Assembly: GCA_052108535.1 (NCBI GenBank)
Contig: JBQDZM010000003.1
Coordinates: 1-64,000 of the forward strand
DNA length: 64,000 nucleotides
Reading direction: 5' to 3'
Source of the DNA: Galactobacter sp052108535
GTDB taxonomy: Bacteria > Actinomycetota > Actinomycetes > Actinomycetales > Micrococcaceae
This document shows, in pieces, positions 17,629 to 25,349 of this stretch; within the stretch, counting starts at the first letter, position 1; each line of letters opens with the position of its first letter. The notes under the pieces are model-generated. The model made no database searches. It had not been told where the DNA came from and saw only the letters and a program-made list of their open reading frames with translations. The position numbers and the translations under genes are program-made.

Positions 17629-17718
17629 CATATCCCGAGGTTTCTTATGCCCGACGGCACCCCTCACCATCCGCTCGAATCTGACCTGCCGCGGGCCGTC
17701 GGGGCTTCGAGCCATCGG

Positions 17719-17951
17719 GCCGCCCCGGACCGTCGAACATTCCCTTCCCCCTCCGTTAGACAATCAAGCGGTGTTTTGGACAGGTTTCTGTCCAACGGCC
17801 GTTGGACGAAAACCTGTCCAAACGAGCGCTCAAATGTCTAACGGAGGTTGAAGGGGAGTTGGGAGTTGGGGATCGGCAGGCTCAGAGGGCGGCGAGGACC
17901 GACTTGTGGCGGTCCAGCTCGTCAGCAGTGAGAGTGGCCATGCGCGCCCGC
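17719..17951. repeat. Palindrome cassette, copy 1
   Basis: Copy 1 consists of GCCGCCCCGGACCGTCG, a 98-bp imperfect palindrome (17750-17847, arms starting CCTCCGTTAGACA), a G-rich spacer, and 65-70 bp matching the 3' end of the DapA-like gene. Copy 2 at 18514-18795 has the same order of parts, and the palindromes are almost identical. No transposase is encoded. Confidence 0.85.
17882..17941 (-). pseudogene. Duplicated 3' end of the neighbouring DapA-like gene
   Basis: The minus strand reads MATLTADELDRHKSVLAAL and stop. The genuine gene at 18713-19591 ends MATLTADELDRLKSVLAAL, so only one residue differs. Similarity ends at about 17951, where a truncated acetyltransferase begins on the plus strand. 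It is a displaced copy, not a gene. Confidence 0.85.
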
Positions 17952-18430
17952 CCATCTGGTCGGAGCGAGCCTCCAGGAGAGCCGATCGCTGGAGCGTGAG
18001 CTTCGCCGTGCGGCGCGTCGACGCCTCCGAGGAGGCGTGGTGGGAGGCCCCCGTCGTGGGTCGACAGGACCTATTGACGCATGAGTTCCCGCTGCTGCGC
18101 TCCGCGGGCACCGCCTCGTGGCTCACCATGTCCCAGCAGGGTCAAGGCCTGGGCGCGGAGATGCGCCAGGCCGTGGTGCTGTGGGCCCTGGACCACCTCG
18201 GCGCAACGGAGATCGCCTCCGGCGCCTACGACTGGAACGCGAAGTCGCTCGGAACCTCCCGTTCAGTGGGCTACATCGACAACGGCACCCGCCGGGTCAC
18301 CGTCGACGGCCGGCCCGAGGTGGAGCGCTTGGTCCGCCTCACTCGTGAAACCCACCGTCGCCCGTCCTGGTCGCTAACGGTGCAGGGGGACATGGTCGCC
18401 ATCCGCGCGGAACTCGGAATCCCCTCGTAG
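17952..18430 (+). pseudogene. N-terminally truncated GNAT acetyltransferase
   Basis: About 155 residues are a recognisable GNAT C-terminal part: VVGRQDLLTHEFPLLRSAGT, the acetyl-CoA loop SQQGQGLGAEMRQAV, then ALDHLGATEIASGAYDWNAKSLG. The first half expected for this family (strands 1-2 and the linker) is missing. Upstream of about 17952 the sequence is the duplicated aldolase tail and palindrome, so the start was removed by that junction. ATG or GTG codons upstream would add only antisense-derived residues. Confidence 0.75.
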
Positions 18431-18513
18431 TCCTTCACCGCCGTATCCACCGGTGCCGGCCTGGAACGTGTCGCAGTACTCCGGATCGTCTCGGTGGAGC
18501 GCGGGCGGCGATA

Positions 18514-18795
18514 GCCGCCCCGGACCGTCGGGCATTCCCCTCCCCTCCGTTAGACAATCAAGCGGTGTTTCGGACAGGTTTTTGTCCAACGGCCGTTGGA
18601 CGAAAACCTGTCCAAACGAGCGCTCAAATGTCTAACGGAGGTTGAAGGGGCGGAAGGGTGAAGGGTGTGGGAGATGAGGAATGGGGGATGGGGAATAGGG
18701 TGGGCGGCGGGGTTAGAGGGCGGCGAGGACCGACTTGAGGCGATCCAGCTCATCTGCAGTGAGAGTGGCCATGGGCGCCCGCGGCACACCGACCT
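18514..18795. repeat. Palindrome cassette, copy 2
   Basis: The palindrome occupies 18544-18641; it is preceded by GCCGCCCCGGACCGTCG and followed by a G-rich spacer and the true 3' end of the aldolase gene. The element sits between the truncated GNAT gene and the convergent aldolase, where the 98-bp palindrome could act as a terminator for both. A degenerate half copy occurs at 31208-31248. Confidence 0.85.
18683..18712 (+). other. G-quadruplex-type tract at the aldolase gene end
   Basis: Five G-runs (5, 4, 3, 3 and 4 G) separated by 1-5 nt lie on the plus strand, right up to the aldolase stop codon. The aldolase is transcribed from the other strand, so the G-runs are on its template strand. 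A shorter G-rich tract occupies the same place in copy 1. Confidence 0.55.
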
Positions 18796-19591
18796 CCAGC
18801 CCCTGCAAGCCCAGGCCAGCCTTGACCGCGGGGATGAACGGCAGCGTGATCAAGGCGTCGATCACCGGGTACAACGCGTCCCAGGCCTGCCGGGCACCGG
18901 CCAGGTCCCCCGCCTTGACCTGAGAAACCACGTCCACGATCTCATTGGGCACCACGTTCCCGGTACCGGCCATGACGCCTGCGGCACCTTCCACCAGGGC
19001 GGAGTAGAGGTACGGATCCCAACCGATGAACGTGCCGATCACGTCGGAGTGGTGGTGGATCAGCTGCAGGGCCTGTTCCCAGTTGGCCGAAGAATCCTTG
19101 ATGTAGCGAACGTTCTCGTGACGCTCCGCCAGTCCCCGGACGGTGTCGGGATCAAGGTTCACGCCGGTGGCTCCGGGGATGTTGTACAGCATCACATCCG
19201 CGCTCACGGCGCTGGCCACGGCGTCGAGGTAGGCCACTGTCTCGTCCAAGGTCATGGGTTCGTAGTACGGCGTGACGAGCATGAGCACGTCCGCTCCGGC
19301 GGCCTCTGCGGCTTTGGACAGGCGAATGGCCTCCGCTGTGGAGGTCGCTCCGGTCTGGGCGATCACGGGGACACGACCGGCCGCCGCAGCGACAACGGTG
19401 GAGACCACGGCCTCACGCTCCGTGGAGGTCAGAGCACCGACCTCGCCAGTGGAGCCGCAGGCCACCACACCGTCCACACCGGCGGCGATGGAACGTTCCA
19501 CCACCGCGGCCAAGGTTTCATGGTCCACACTCCCATCAGCGGAGAACGGGGTGACCAGGGCGGTGAGAACACCGGATAGCTGCTGTGACAT
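18713..19591 (-). CDS. DapA/NanA-family aldolase
   Basis: A complete 292-residue TIM barrel of the dihydrodipicolinate synthase family. The Schiff-base lysine is in VRYIKDSSANW; the catalytic tyrosine is in MLYNIPGATG; the pyruvate-binding motif is GSTGEVGALT. It is the last gene of a leftward set with GntR and an FAD amine oxidase and faces a divergent aldehyde dehydrogenase. I therefore favour a catabolic aldolase over lysine biosynthesis. A true DapA cannot be excluded from sequence alone. Confidence 0.85.
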   Translation of the reverse strand: MSQQLSGVLTALVTPFSADGSVDHETLAAVVERSIAAGVDGVVACGSTGEVGALTSTEREAVVSTVVAAAAGRVPVIAQTGATSTAEAIRLSKAAEAAGADVLMLVTPYYEPMTLDETVAYLDAVASAVSADVMLYNIPGATGVNLDPDTVRGLAERHENVRYIKDSSANWEQALQLIHHHSDVIGTFIGWDPYLYSALVEGAAGVMAGTGNVVPNEIVDVVSQVKAGDLAGARQAWDALYPVIDALITLPFIPAVKAGLGLQGLEVGVPRAPMATLTADELDRLKSVLAAL

Positions 19592-19657
19592 CGAAGGATG
19601 ATCCTGTCTGTGAAGTGGAACGAGAAACGTGGAAGATGAAGGAGTCTGAACGCGGGG

Positions 19658-21064
19658 TCAGCCGACCACGGCCAGGTGAGCGGTGTCAGCGACGGGCGGA
19701 GCCAGCGGCCTGCGTTGACGATGTGTCGCCACGATGCTGGCAACGCGCTGGGCCGCCTCGAAGCCGGACGTGACCGCTGACTCCGTGTAGAGCGTGCCGA
19801 GAAAATCGCCGGCCAGGAAGACTCTTCCCGAACCCCGAGTCAGGGTAGGCTGCAGCTTGGCCCGACCAGGGAAGCAGTAAGGCGAGGCGACGGCCCAACG
19901 TTTGGTGTGTGCCTCCACCACGGAATCCGCGAAACCGTGGCCCAGGATGGCATCGAGATCCCGGAGATGAATGTCCTTCACTTCGTCGTCATGTTTGTCC
20001 AGCAGCGCCGCCCCGAGCCCTGCTGGGGAGAACGTCATCATCGATCCGCCCGGTTTCCGAGTGGTCTCCGCACCGCGGATGATGGAGGCCTGATTCAGCG
20101 CGATCGCGAACGACGATTTAGGAGCGGCGATGGCGTAGAGGTCGTCCCACGGCCGGGGGCCGGTCTCGTTCGTCAGGAATGCGGTGGAGACGTGCGGGCC
20201 ATACTTCACCTGCGCCAGCGCCTCCCGCAGATCGTCGGGCAGGTTCACACCCACCCGCCGGGTGACGTCTGCCGTCGTCGCCATCACCACGGTGCGCGCG
20301 TCTTCTTCGCGCTGCACACCTGACTCCGTCCAGCGGACCGTGACGTGATCACTATGCTCGACGACCTCACCCACCACCGCGCCCAATCTCACCTTGTCGC
20401 CCAAGGCGACAGCAAGGGATTCCGTGAGGGTGGACGGCCCGCCGACGATACCGCGGTTGAGGCCTTGCCCCATGCCGAGTACCAGTGAGAAGTACCCGAT
20501 GCCGGCGCCTGCCGAGATCTGGTCCATGTTGCCTGCCGACCGGGTGACTGTGGTCCGGAACAGGGCGGCCGCGTCCTCCGGCAGGTCGCCGATGAAGTCC
20601 TGGAAGGTGCGGTCATTGGCGAAGTCGTAGATGCGCTGCTGACGTTTGGCGCCGGATTCACCCGGACGCACGCGAACCACCTCAACGTACCGGGCCACCT
20701 GCGTCAACAGCTTGGCGCCCGTGCGCACGGCGGCGGTCTTGGCCTTCATCGACATGGGGATGCGGAAAGGATAAGTGGCGATGTGACCTTGTTTGATGAA
20801 GGCCCCATTCATGGCCATACCCTGCAGCGAGCCGGGGATGTCGACCGCCTCGACGCCGATCTCGCCGAGCAGCTTGTCGGTGGCAGAACCGGGTCCGGAG
20901 AAGACGTGGCCGCCCCAGTTGAGCCAGTAGTCGCCCCTGCGTTCCGACGAGAGCCGACCGCCCACCCTGGTGGATGCCTCCAGCACCAGGGTGTCCCAGT
21001 GTCGCAATCTCCAACCGGCCGAGAGCCCCGCCAATCCGGCGCCCACCACGATCATGTCGCGCAT
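19658..21064 (-). CDS. FAD-dependent amine oxidase-type flavoprotein
   Basis: The 468-residue flavoprotein starts with the Rossmann motif VVGAGLAGLSAGWRL and the adjoining LEASTRVGGRLSS, and closes with the FAD contact GRVFLAGDFLGTLYTESAVTSG, as in amine oxidases and protoporphyrinogen oxidase-like enzymes. No signal peptide is seen, so it is cytosolic. It lies between GntR and the aldolase, and its promoter carries two GTGATCAC sites. A likely role is oxidation of an amine to an aldehyde, which the nearby dehydrogenase would consume; the substrate is unknown. Confidence 0.8.
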   Translation of the reverse strand: MRDMIVVGAGLAGLSAGWRLRHWDTLVLEASTRVGGRLSSERRGDYWLNWGGHVFSGPGSATDKLLGEIGVEAVDIPGSLQGMAMNGAFIKQGHIATYPFRIPMSMKAKTAAVRTGAKLLTQVARYVEVVRVRPGESGAKRQQRIYDFANDRTFQDFIGDLPEDAAALFRTTVTRSAGNMDQISAGAGIGYFSLVLGMGQGLNRGIVGGPSTLTESLAVALGDKVRLGAVVGEVVEHSDHVTVRWTESGVQREEDARTVVMATTADVTRRVGVNLPDDLREALAQVKYGPHVSTAFLTNETGPRPWDDLYAIAAPKSSFAIALNQASIIRGAETTRKPGGSMMTFSPAGLGAALLDKHDDEVKDIHLRDLDAILGHGFADSVVEAHTKRWAVASPYCFPGRAKLQPTLTRGSGRVFLAGDFLGTLYTESAVTSGFEAAQRVASIVATHRQRRPLAPPVADTAHLAVVG

Positions 21065-21123
21065 GATCTCCTCCTCACGTCACGTCGATGTTTGACCGGT
21101 GTGAAGAGGGCGGTTCGGGGCCC

Positions 21124-21173
21124 GTGATCACACTCGGTGAGATGACTCTAAAATGTGATCACAGATGCGACAA
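21124..21173 (-). promoter_or_regulatory. Promoter and twin operators of the amine oxidase gene
   Basis: Reading leftward: TTGTCG (21173-21168), a 17-bp spacer, TAGAGT (21150-21145). The spacer contains the palindrome TGTGATCACA (21154-21163); a second GTGATCAC lies just downstream of the start point (21124-21131). This is a repressor layout, and the adjacent GntR protein is the natural candidate. Confidence 0.65.
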
Positions 21174-21188
21174 GAGGTGGATCGGAAT

Positions 21189-21965
21189 TTATTCTCGGCG
21201 CCCCTCGCCCGAAACATCCGGCCCTCCCGAAGGGCCCTGAATGTCCGCCTCCGAACGGGGAGAGACAAGTCCAAGACGCACCCGCCTGGTCGCCGCCGCG
21301 AGCGAGTCCTGGGTGGCCTGCCTGGCGGCCGCGGCATCGCCCCGTCGTGCCGCATCCAGGAGTTGCCTCTGGTAGTCCAAAAGCGGCACATATCCCACCG
21401 GAATCCCCGGGATTTCAACGGCTGAGAGGCTCTCCTGCACCTCGAGCTCATACTCCACACCCAAGAGTTTGTAGGGCCTACACCGATGCCACAGCGTGTG
21501 GATCATCTCCATCATCACCTCGTTGCCTGCGGCCTGATAGACGGTCTCGAGGAAGCCTTCGTCATGACGTACGTAGGCGGCGGCATCGAAAGCCTCCAAG
21601 GCCGCGGACATAGCCGCCAGCTCCCTATCCAAACGATCCAGGTCCGCCTCAGTGAGGGACGCTATCCCGATCACAGTTGCATCGGTCTCCAACAAGGTGC
21701 GCACAGCATAGAGATCTAGGAGTTCGCGATCGTTAAACCCCTTGACCACAGCTCCCCGGTACGGTTCAGACGTCGCGAGGCCCTGTTCCTCCAACCGTCT
21801 GATGGCCTGTCTCACCGGCATGGTGGAGATGCCCAACTCCCCCGCCAAATCGCGGATCCTGAGGCGGTAACCCACCGGAAACTCTCCGGTCACGACGGCC
21901 CGATGTAAGGCTTCGAAGGCGCGTTCGCCCGCCAATGGTCCAGGTTCCAAGGGTGTCAACGCCAT
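21189..21965 (-). CDS. GntR-family regulator (FCD type)
   Basis: The 258-residue regulator has an N-terminal winged helix (LRIRDLAGELGISTMPVRQAIRRLEEQGLATSEPYRGAVV) and an all-helical FCD effector domain (LLDLYAVRTLLET, then H in RHDEGFLETVYQAAGN). The ATG at 21965 lies 7 nt after TAGGAT (21978-21973), indicating a leaderless start; the upstream GTG at 21983 would precede that box. It lies between two promoters that share a TGTGATCNCA palindrome, so it probably represses the amine oxidase/aldolase and dehydrogenase genes and responds to a pathway metabolite. Confidence 0.88.
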   Translation of the reverse strand: MALTPLEPGPLAGERAFEALHRAVVTGEFPVGYRLRIRDLAGELGISTMPVRQAIRRLEEQGLATSEPYRGAVVKGFNDRELLDLYAVRTLLETDATVIGIASLTEADLDRLDRELAAMSAALEAFDAAAYVRHDEGFLETVYQAAGNEVMMEMIHTLWHRCRPYKLLGVEYELEVQESLSAVEIPGIPVGYVPLLDYQRQLLDAARRGDAAAARQATQDSLAAATRRVRLGLVSPRSEADIQGPSGGPDVSGEGRRE

Positions 21966-22031
21966 GGTGAACATCCTAGACACAGGTCAGTTTTTACCTG
22001 CCGGGTATGGACAGGGATAGGACTCCGATGG

Positions 22032-22046
22032 TGAGATGTGATCTCA
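22032..22046 (+). promoter_or_regulatory. Candidate GntR operator before the aldehyde dehydrogenase gene
   Basis: TGAGATGTGATCTCA is a 15-bp palindrome sharing TGTGATC with the two sites upstream of the amine oxidase gene. It is in the gntR/dehydrogenase intergenic region, so one regulator could control both arms. Confidence 0.55.
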
Positions 22047-22113
22047 TCCAAAGAAAGTGATGCGGCCCACTCGGCACAGCCGATCACCCTCCCTGACACG
22101 AAGGAACATCCCC

Positions 22114-23616
22114 ATGGCCCAGAATCCGACCGTGACCGTGCTCCGCCCAGACAACGCCGCCGAATCGGTGCTGCCTGAGTTGCCTCCGCTGCGGCATTAC
22201 GTTGGTGGGGCTTTCGTCGACTCCAGTGGTGCCTCCACGTTGGGTTTGGTGGATCCGTCGACCGGTGAGGAGTTCGCCCAGGTTCCGCAGGGGTCCGTTG
22301 CCGACGTGGATGCCGCTGTCGCGGCCGCGGTGAGTGCCCGACGTGGCTGGGGACGCACCACTCCGGGGGATCGTTCAGCAGCCTTACTGAAGATCGCTGA
22401 CCTGATCGAGACCAACGCCGAGACGCTGAAAGCCTTGGAGTCCCTGGACACCGGCAAACCGTTGGCGACCTCAGATGATGACGTGGTCGGCGCCGCTGAC
22501 TGCTTCCGATTCTCCGCCGGCGCCGCCCGCGCCTACACCGAGCTGGGGTCCGGGGAGTACTACCCCGGACACACCTCCGTCGTAGTACGAGAGCCGATCG
22601 GCGTGATCGGGGCCGTGGTCCCCTGGAACTACCCGCTCCTGATGGGCGTCTGGAAGATCGCACCGATCCTGGCCGCAGGCAACACCCTGGTCATCAAGCC
22701 CTCCGAACAAACCCCACTGTCCCTGTTGAAACTGATGGAGCTGATCCACGAGGCCGATGTCCTACCCGCCGGTGTGCTCAACGTGGTCTTAGGTGAGGGA
22801 CCCGTGGTCGGCGAACGCCTCGCCAACCACCCGCAGGTGGACATGGTCGCGTTGACCGGTTCCGTGCGGGCCGGGTCCTCCGTCGCCGCCTCCGCCTCCG
22901 CCACGGTGAAGCGAGTCCACCTGGAATTGGGCGGTAAAGCCCCGCTGGTGATCCTGCCCGACGCCGACCTCGCCGAGGCCGCCGAGTTGATTCGTAACGC
23001 AGGGTTCTACAACACAGGTCAGGAATGCGGTGCAGGCACCCGCGTGCTGGTCCACGAGTCCGTGGCTGACGAGTTCACCAAGCTGCTCAAGGCCCAGGTG
23101 GAGACGTTCGTGCTCGGTGACCACCGCGCCGGTGAATCCGTGGAACTAGGCCCGCTGATCACCGAAGCCCAATACCAAAGGGTCACCGAATTCGTTGAGC
23201 GCGCCATCACTGCCGGAGCCACCCCCGTGGTCGGTGGGCAAGCATCAGACGGGGCCGGGTTCTTCTACGAACCCACCATCCTCACCAACGTGGCCGCGGA
23301 CTCAGAAGCCGCGCACGAGGAGATCTTCGGTCCCGTCGTCACCATCGAAACCTTCACCACCACCGAAGAAGCCATTCAGCGCGCCAACGACGTGAAATAC
23401 GGCCTCGCCGCGTCCGTGTGGACCTCCAACGCGAAAGCCGCCATGGAACTGCCCCTGCAACTGGACTTCGGCACCGTGTGGGTCAACACCCACCTCGTCC
23501 TCGCCAACGAAGTCCCCTGGGGCGGATTCAAGGGCTCCGGCTACGGCCGCGACCTCTCCATCTACGCCCTCCAGGACTACTCCCGCACCAAACACATCCA
23601 ACACAACCACGCCTGA
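22114..23616 (+). CDS. NAD(P)-dependent aldehyde dehydrogenase (betaine/aminobutyraldehyde type)
   Basis: The 500-residue ALDH has the general base in LELGGKAPL, the nucleophile in NTGQECGAG, and the family blocks VVPWNYPLLMGVWKIAPILAAG and EEIFGPV. AAGGAACA precedes the ATG at 22114. It converts an aldehyde to the acid; the closest resemblance is to betaine-aldehyde or gamma-aminobutyraldehyde dehydrogenases. It is divergent from gntR with a shared operator-like palindrome, so it probably completes the amine-to-acid route started by the FAD enzyme. Confidence 0.88.
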   Translation: MAQNPTVTVLRPDNAAESVLPELPPLRHYVGGAFVDSSGASTLGLVDPSTGEEFAQVPQGSVADVDAAVAAAVSARRGWGRTTPGDRSAALLKIADLIETNAETLKALESLDTGKPLATSDDDVVGAADCFRFSAGAARAYTELGSGEYYPGHTSVVVREPIGVIGAVVPWNYPLLMGVWKIAPILAAGNTLVIKPSEQTPLSLLKLMELIHEADVLPAGVLNVVLGEGPVVGERLANHPQVDMVALTGSVRAGSSVAASASATVKRVHLELGGKAPLVILPDADLAEAAELIRNAGFYNTGQECGAGTRVLVHESVADEFTKLLKAQVETFVLGDHRAGESVELGPLITEAQYQRVTEFVERAITAGATPVVGGQASDGAGFFYEPTILTNVAADSEAAHEEIFGPVVTIETFTTTEEAIQRANDVKYGLAASVWTSNAKAAMELPLQLDFGTVWVNTHLVLANEVPWGGFKGSGYGRDLSIYALQDYSRTKHIQHNHA

Positions 23617-23675
23617 ACCCCATCACCTCCGAGTAAAGGTCCAAGCACGTGTTGTCCTCAGCCGCCCACGGCAAA

Positions 23676-24944
23676 TCAGCCTTGGCGCTCCGCGCGTTCC
23701 ATCAGGCGGCCCGCAAGGGCCAGCCTGTCGCGCGCGGCCTGAAGCAGATCGTCGTGCCCTTCCCCGGGCATGCCTGCGATCAGGGTGAGGACCACCGCGG
23801 CGGAACGCACCCAAAGGCCACGCGGGTCGCCACCGTGGCGAGCCACGTCGGCCACCAGCGCGGGGGTGATCCAGCGCAGCAGCTTGGGAACATCGAGATA
23901 GCGGTGATCCAGGGACGGGAGGACGGCCAGGTGGGCCACGAGGCAAGCCAGGTCATCCACCCGATACCCCGGCCCCACCCCGTCCAGATCCAGGAGTCCC
24001 GAGATGTGGGAATCATGGACAAAGATGTTGGCTTCGTAGAGGTCTCCGTGAGTCGGGACCAACGCTCCCGGATGAAAGGTCGCCAGACCCCAACGGATGC
24101 GCTGCAACAGCAAGTCGATCTCCGGGACCAAACCCGGGAACGCCGATCGCGCCGCCAGCGCATGATCCTCGATCCGGTCGCTCCAAGAATCCTTGCGCTC
24201 CAGGTTCAGGCATTCCGCGGGCAGCCGGTCAAGAACGGAGATGAGATCCGCGGTACTCACGGGATGCATCTCCTGCGCGGCCAGCGCGGAGGCGAGGGAA
24301 TGCCCCTCCGCGACGTCGAGAGCGATAGTCCCCTCTCGCACCACGTCGGAGGGATCCGAGGCGTCGTTCGGCAATCTCAGTCTCGGCACCGGCAGCCCGG
24401 CGTTCGTGAGCATGAGATGTCGCTGAGCCAGGTCCTCCGCGCGAGAGTGGAGCACTTTGAGGAAGAAGGCGGCCCGCGGCTGTGCCTGGTCGAGGTCGGC
24501 CACCAGCACTGCCCGCCGCAACGGGCGGTAGGCGCGCGTCCGTACCTGCGCGACGGTGCGGCCGTGCCCCCAGCGTGCCTGCACCTGCAGGGGATCCACG
24601 GCTGCGGCCAGTCCGGGCAGCCGTGGGTCGTAAGGATGCGGCCAAAGTGCCACCGTGCCGCCCGGGCCTTGGGCGAAGCGCGGCTCACATCCGGCCGGCG
24701 CTGCGGTCAGCGTCGCTGGATCAAGGGTTTCGGTGGTCAACCCGATGATCATGGGTTCGGTGGTGTCCGGCGCAGAGACCTGCAACAGCGCGGACACTCC
24801 GGCGCCCGGACGATGCTGCACGGTCACGGCGTGCACCCCAGGAAAGCTGCCGTGCTGCCCCAGTGCGTCGGCCACCCAGGGGGACAGATCGGCGGAGGAG
24901 AGCCATGCGATCTGCGAGGCCGGGTCCCAGTTGGTCTGTGTCAC
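23676..24944 (-). CDS. Aminoglycoside-phosphotransferase-fold (APH) kinase
   Basis: The 422-residue protein carries the kinase motifs PTHGDLYEANIFV (catalytic Asp and Asn) and LLDLDGVGPG (metal Asp) in its C-terminal half. The N-terminal half is a family-specific extension without a clear motif, including FFLKVLHSRAEDL, which may hold the ATP-binding Lys. GTG at 24944 follows GGAGG by about 10 nt. The substrate could be a sugar, choline-like alcohol or drug; no neighbour settles it. It is convergent with the dehydrogenase gene, 59 bp away. Confidence 0.8.
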   Translation of the reverse strand: MTQTNWDPASQIAWLSSADLSPWVADALGQHGSFPGVHAVTVQHRPGAGVSALLQVSAPDTTEPMIIGLTTETLDPATLTAAPAGCEPRFAQGPGGTVALWPHPYDPRLPGLAAAVDPLQVQARWGHGRTVAQVRTRAYRPLRRAVLVADLDQAQPRAAFFLKVLHSRAEDLAQRHLMLTNAGLPVPRLRLPNDASDPSDVVREGTIALDVAEGHSLASALAAQEMHPVSTADLISVLDRLPAECLNLERKDSWSDRIEDHALAARSAFPGLVPEIDLLLQRIRWGLATFHPGALVPTHGDLYEANIFVHDSHISGLLDLDGVGPGYRVDDLACLVAHLAVLPSLDHRYLDVPKLLRWITPALVADVARHGGDPRGLWVRSAAVVLTLIAGMPGEGHDDLLQAARDRLALAGRLMERAERQG

Positions 24945-25349
24945 GCAGTACTACCTCCTTGTTCCAGTCAGCCTCTCACGAAGTTCGGCGCGCCGTCCGC
25001 GGTTTGGTATCGCTCTGGCGTGTCACCGGTATGCTGTAAGTCACACGCCAAGCGGTGTGACGCAGCTCTCAATTTGTCACGAACTTGTGACGATTACATA
25101 ACGTTTAAAACCAGCCTTCCAAAGGCCCAAGATCTACAGCAGAATAGGCGACACGCCGCTGACATATCAGTTGTTGTTCAAACAGATCCGAGTCCCTCAA
25201 GTGGACAGAACCCGAGATCCACACAACAGTGAAAGGGACACCCACCACATAACGGGTCACGAAAATCGAACTCGAAACGGTGTGAGGCGCACCAGGCAAC
25301 ACAGCCGGAGACACCCACACATCATCAACGAAAGGACGGATACCGTACC
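24945..25349. other. Long intergenic region before the glycine betaine operon
   Basis: This 405-bp AT-richer gap between divergent genes holds no convincing gene. It should carry the promoter of the osmoprotectant operon, including the stretch CGATTACATAACGTTTAAAA near 25090-25109. A GAAAGGA about 10 nt before 25350 is the ribosome site. No riboswitch was recognised. Confidence 0.4.

Noticed and set aside
18713..19591. Lysine-biosynthetic DapA
   Set aside because: Not excluded, but the GntR/amine oxidase/dehydrogenase context and the absence of dapB favour a catabolic aldolase, so no dapA symbol was given.
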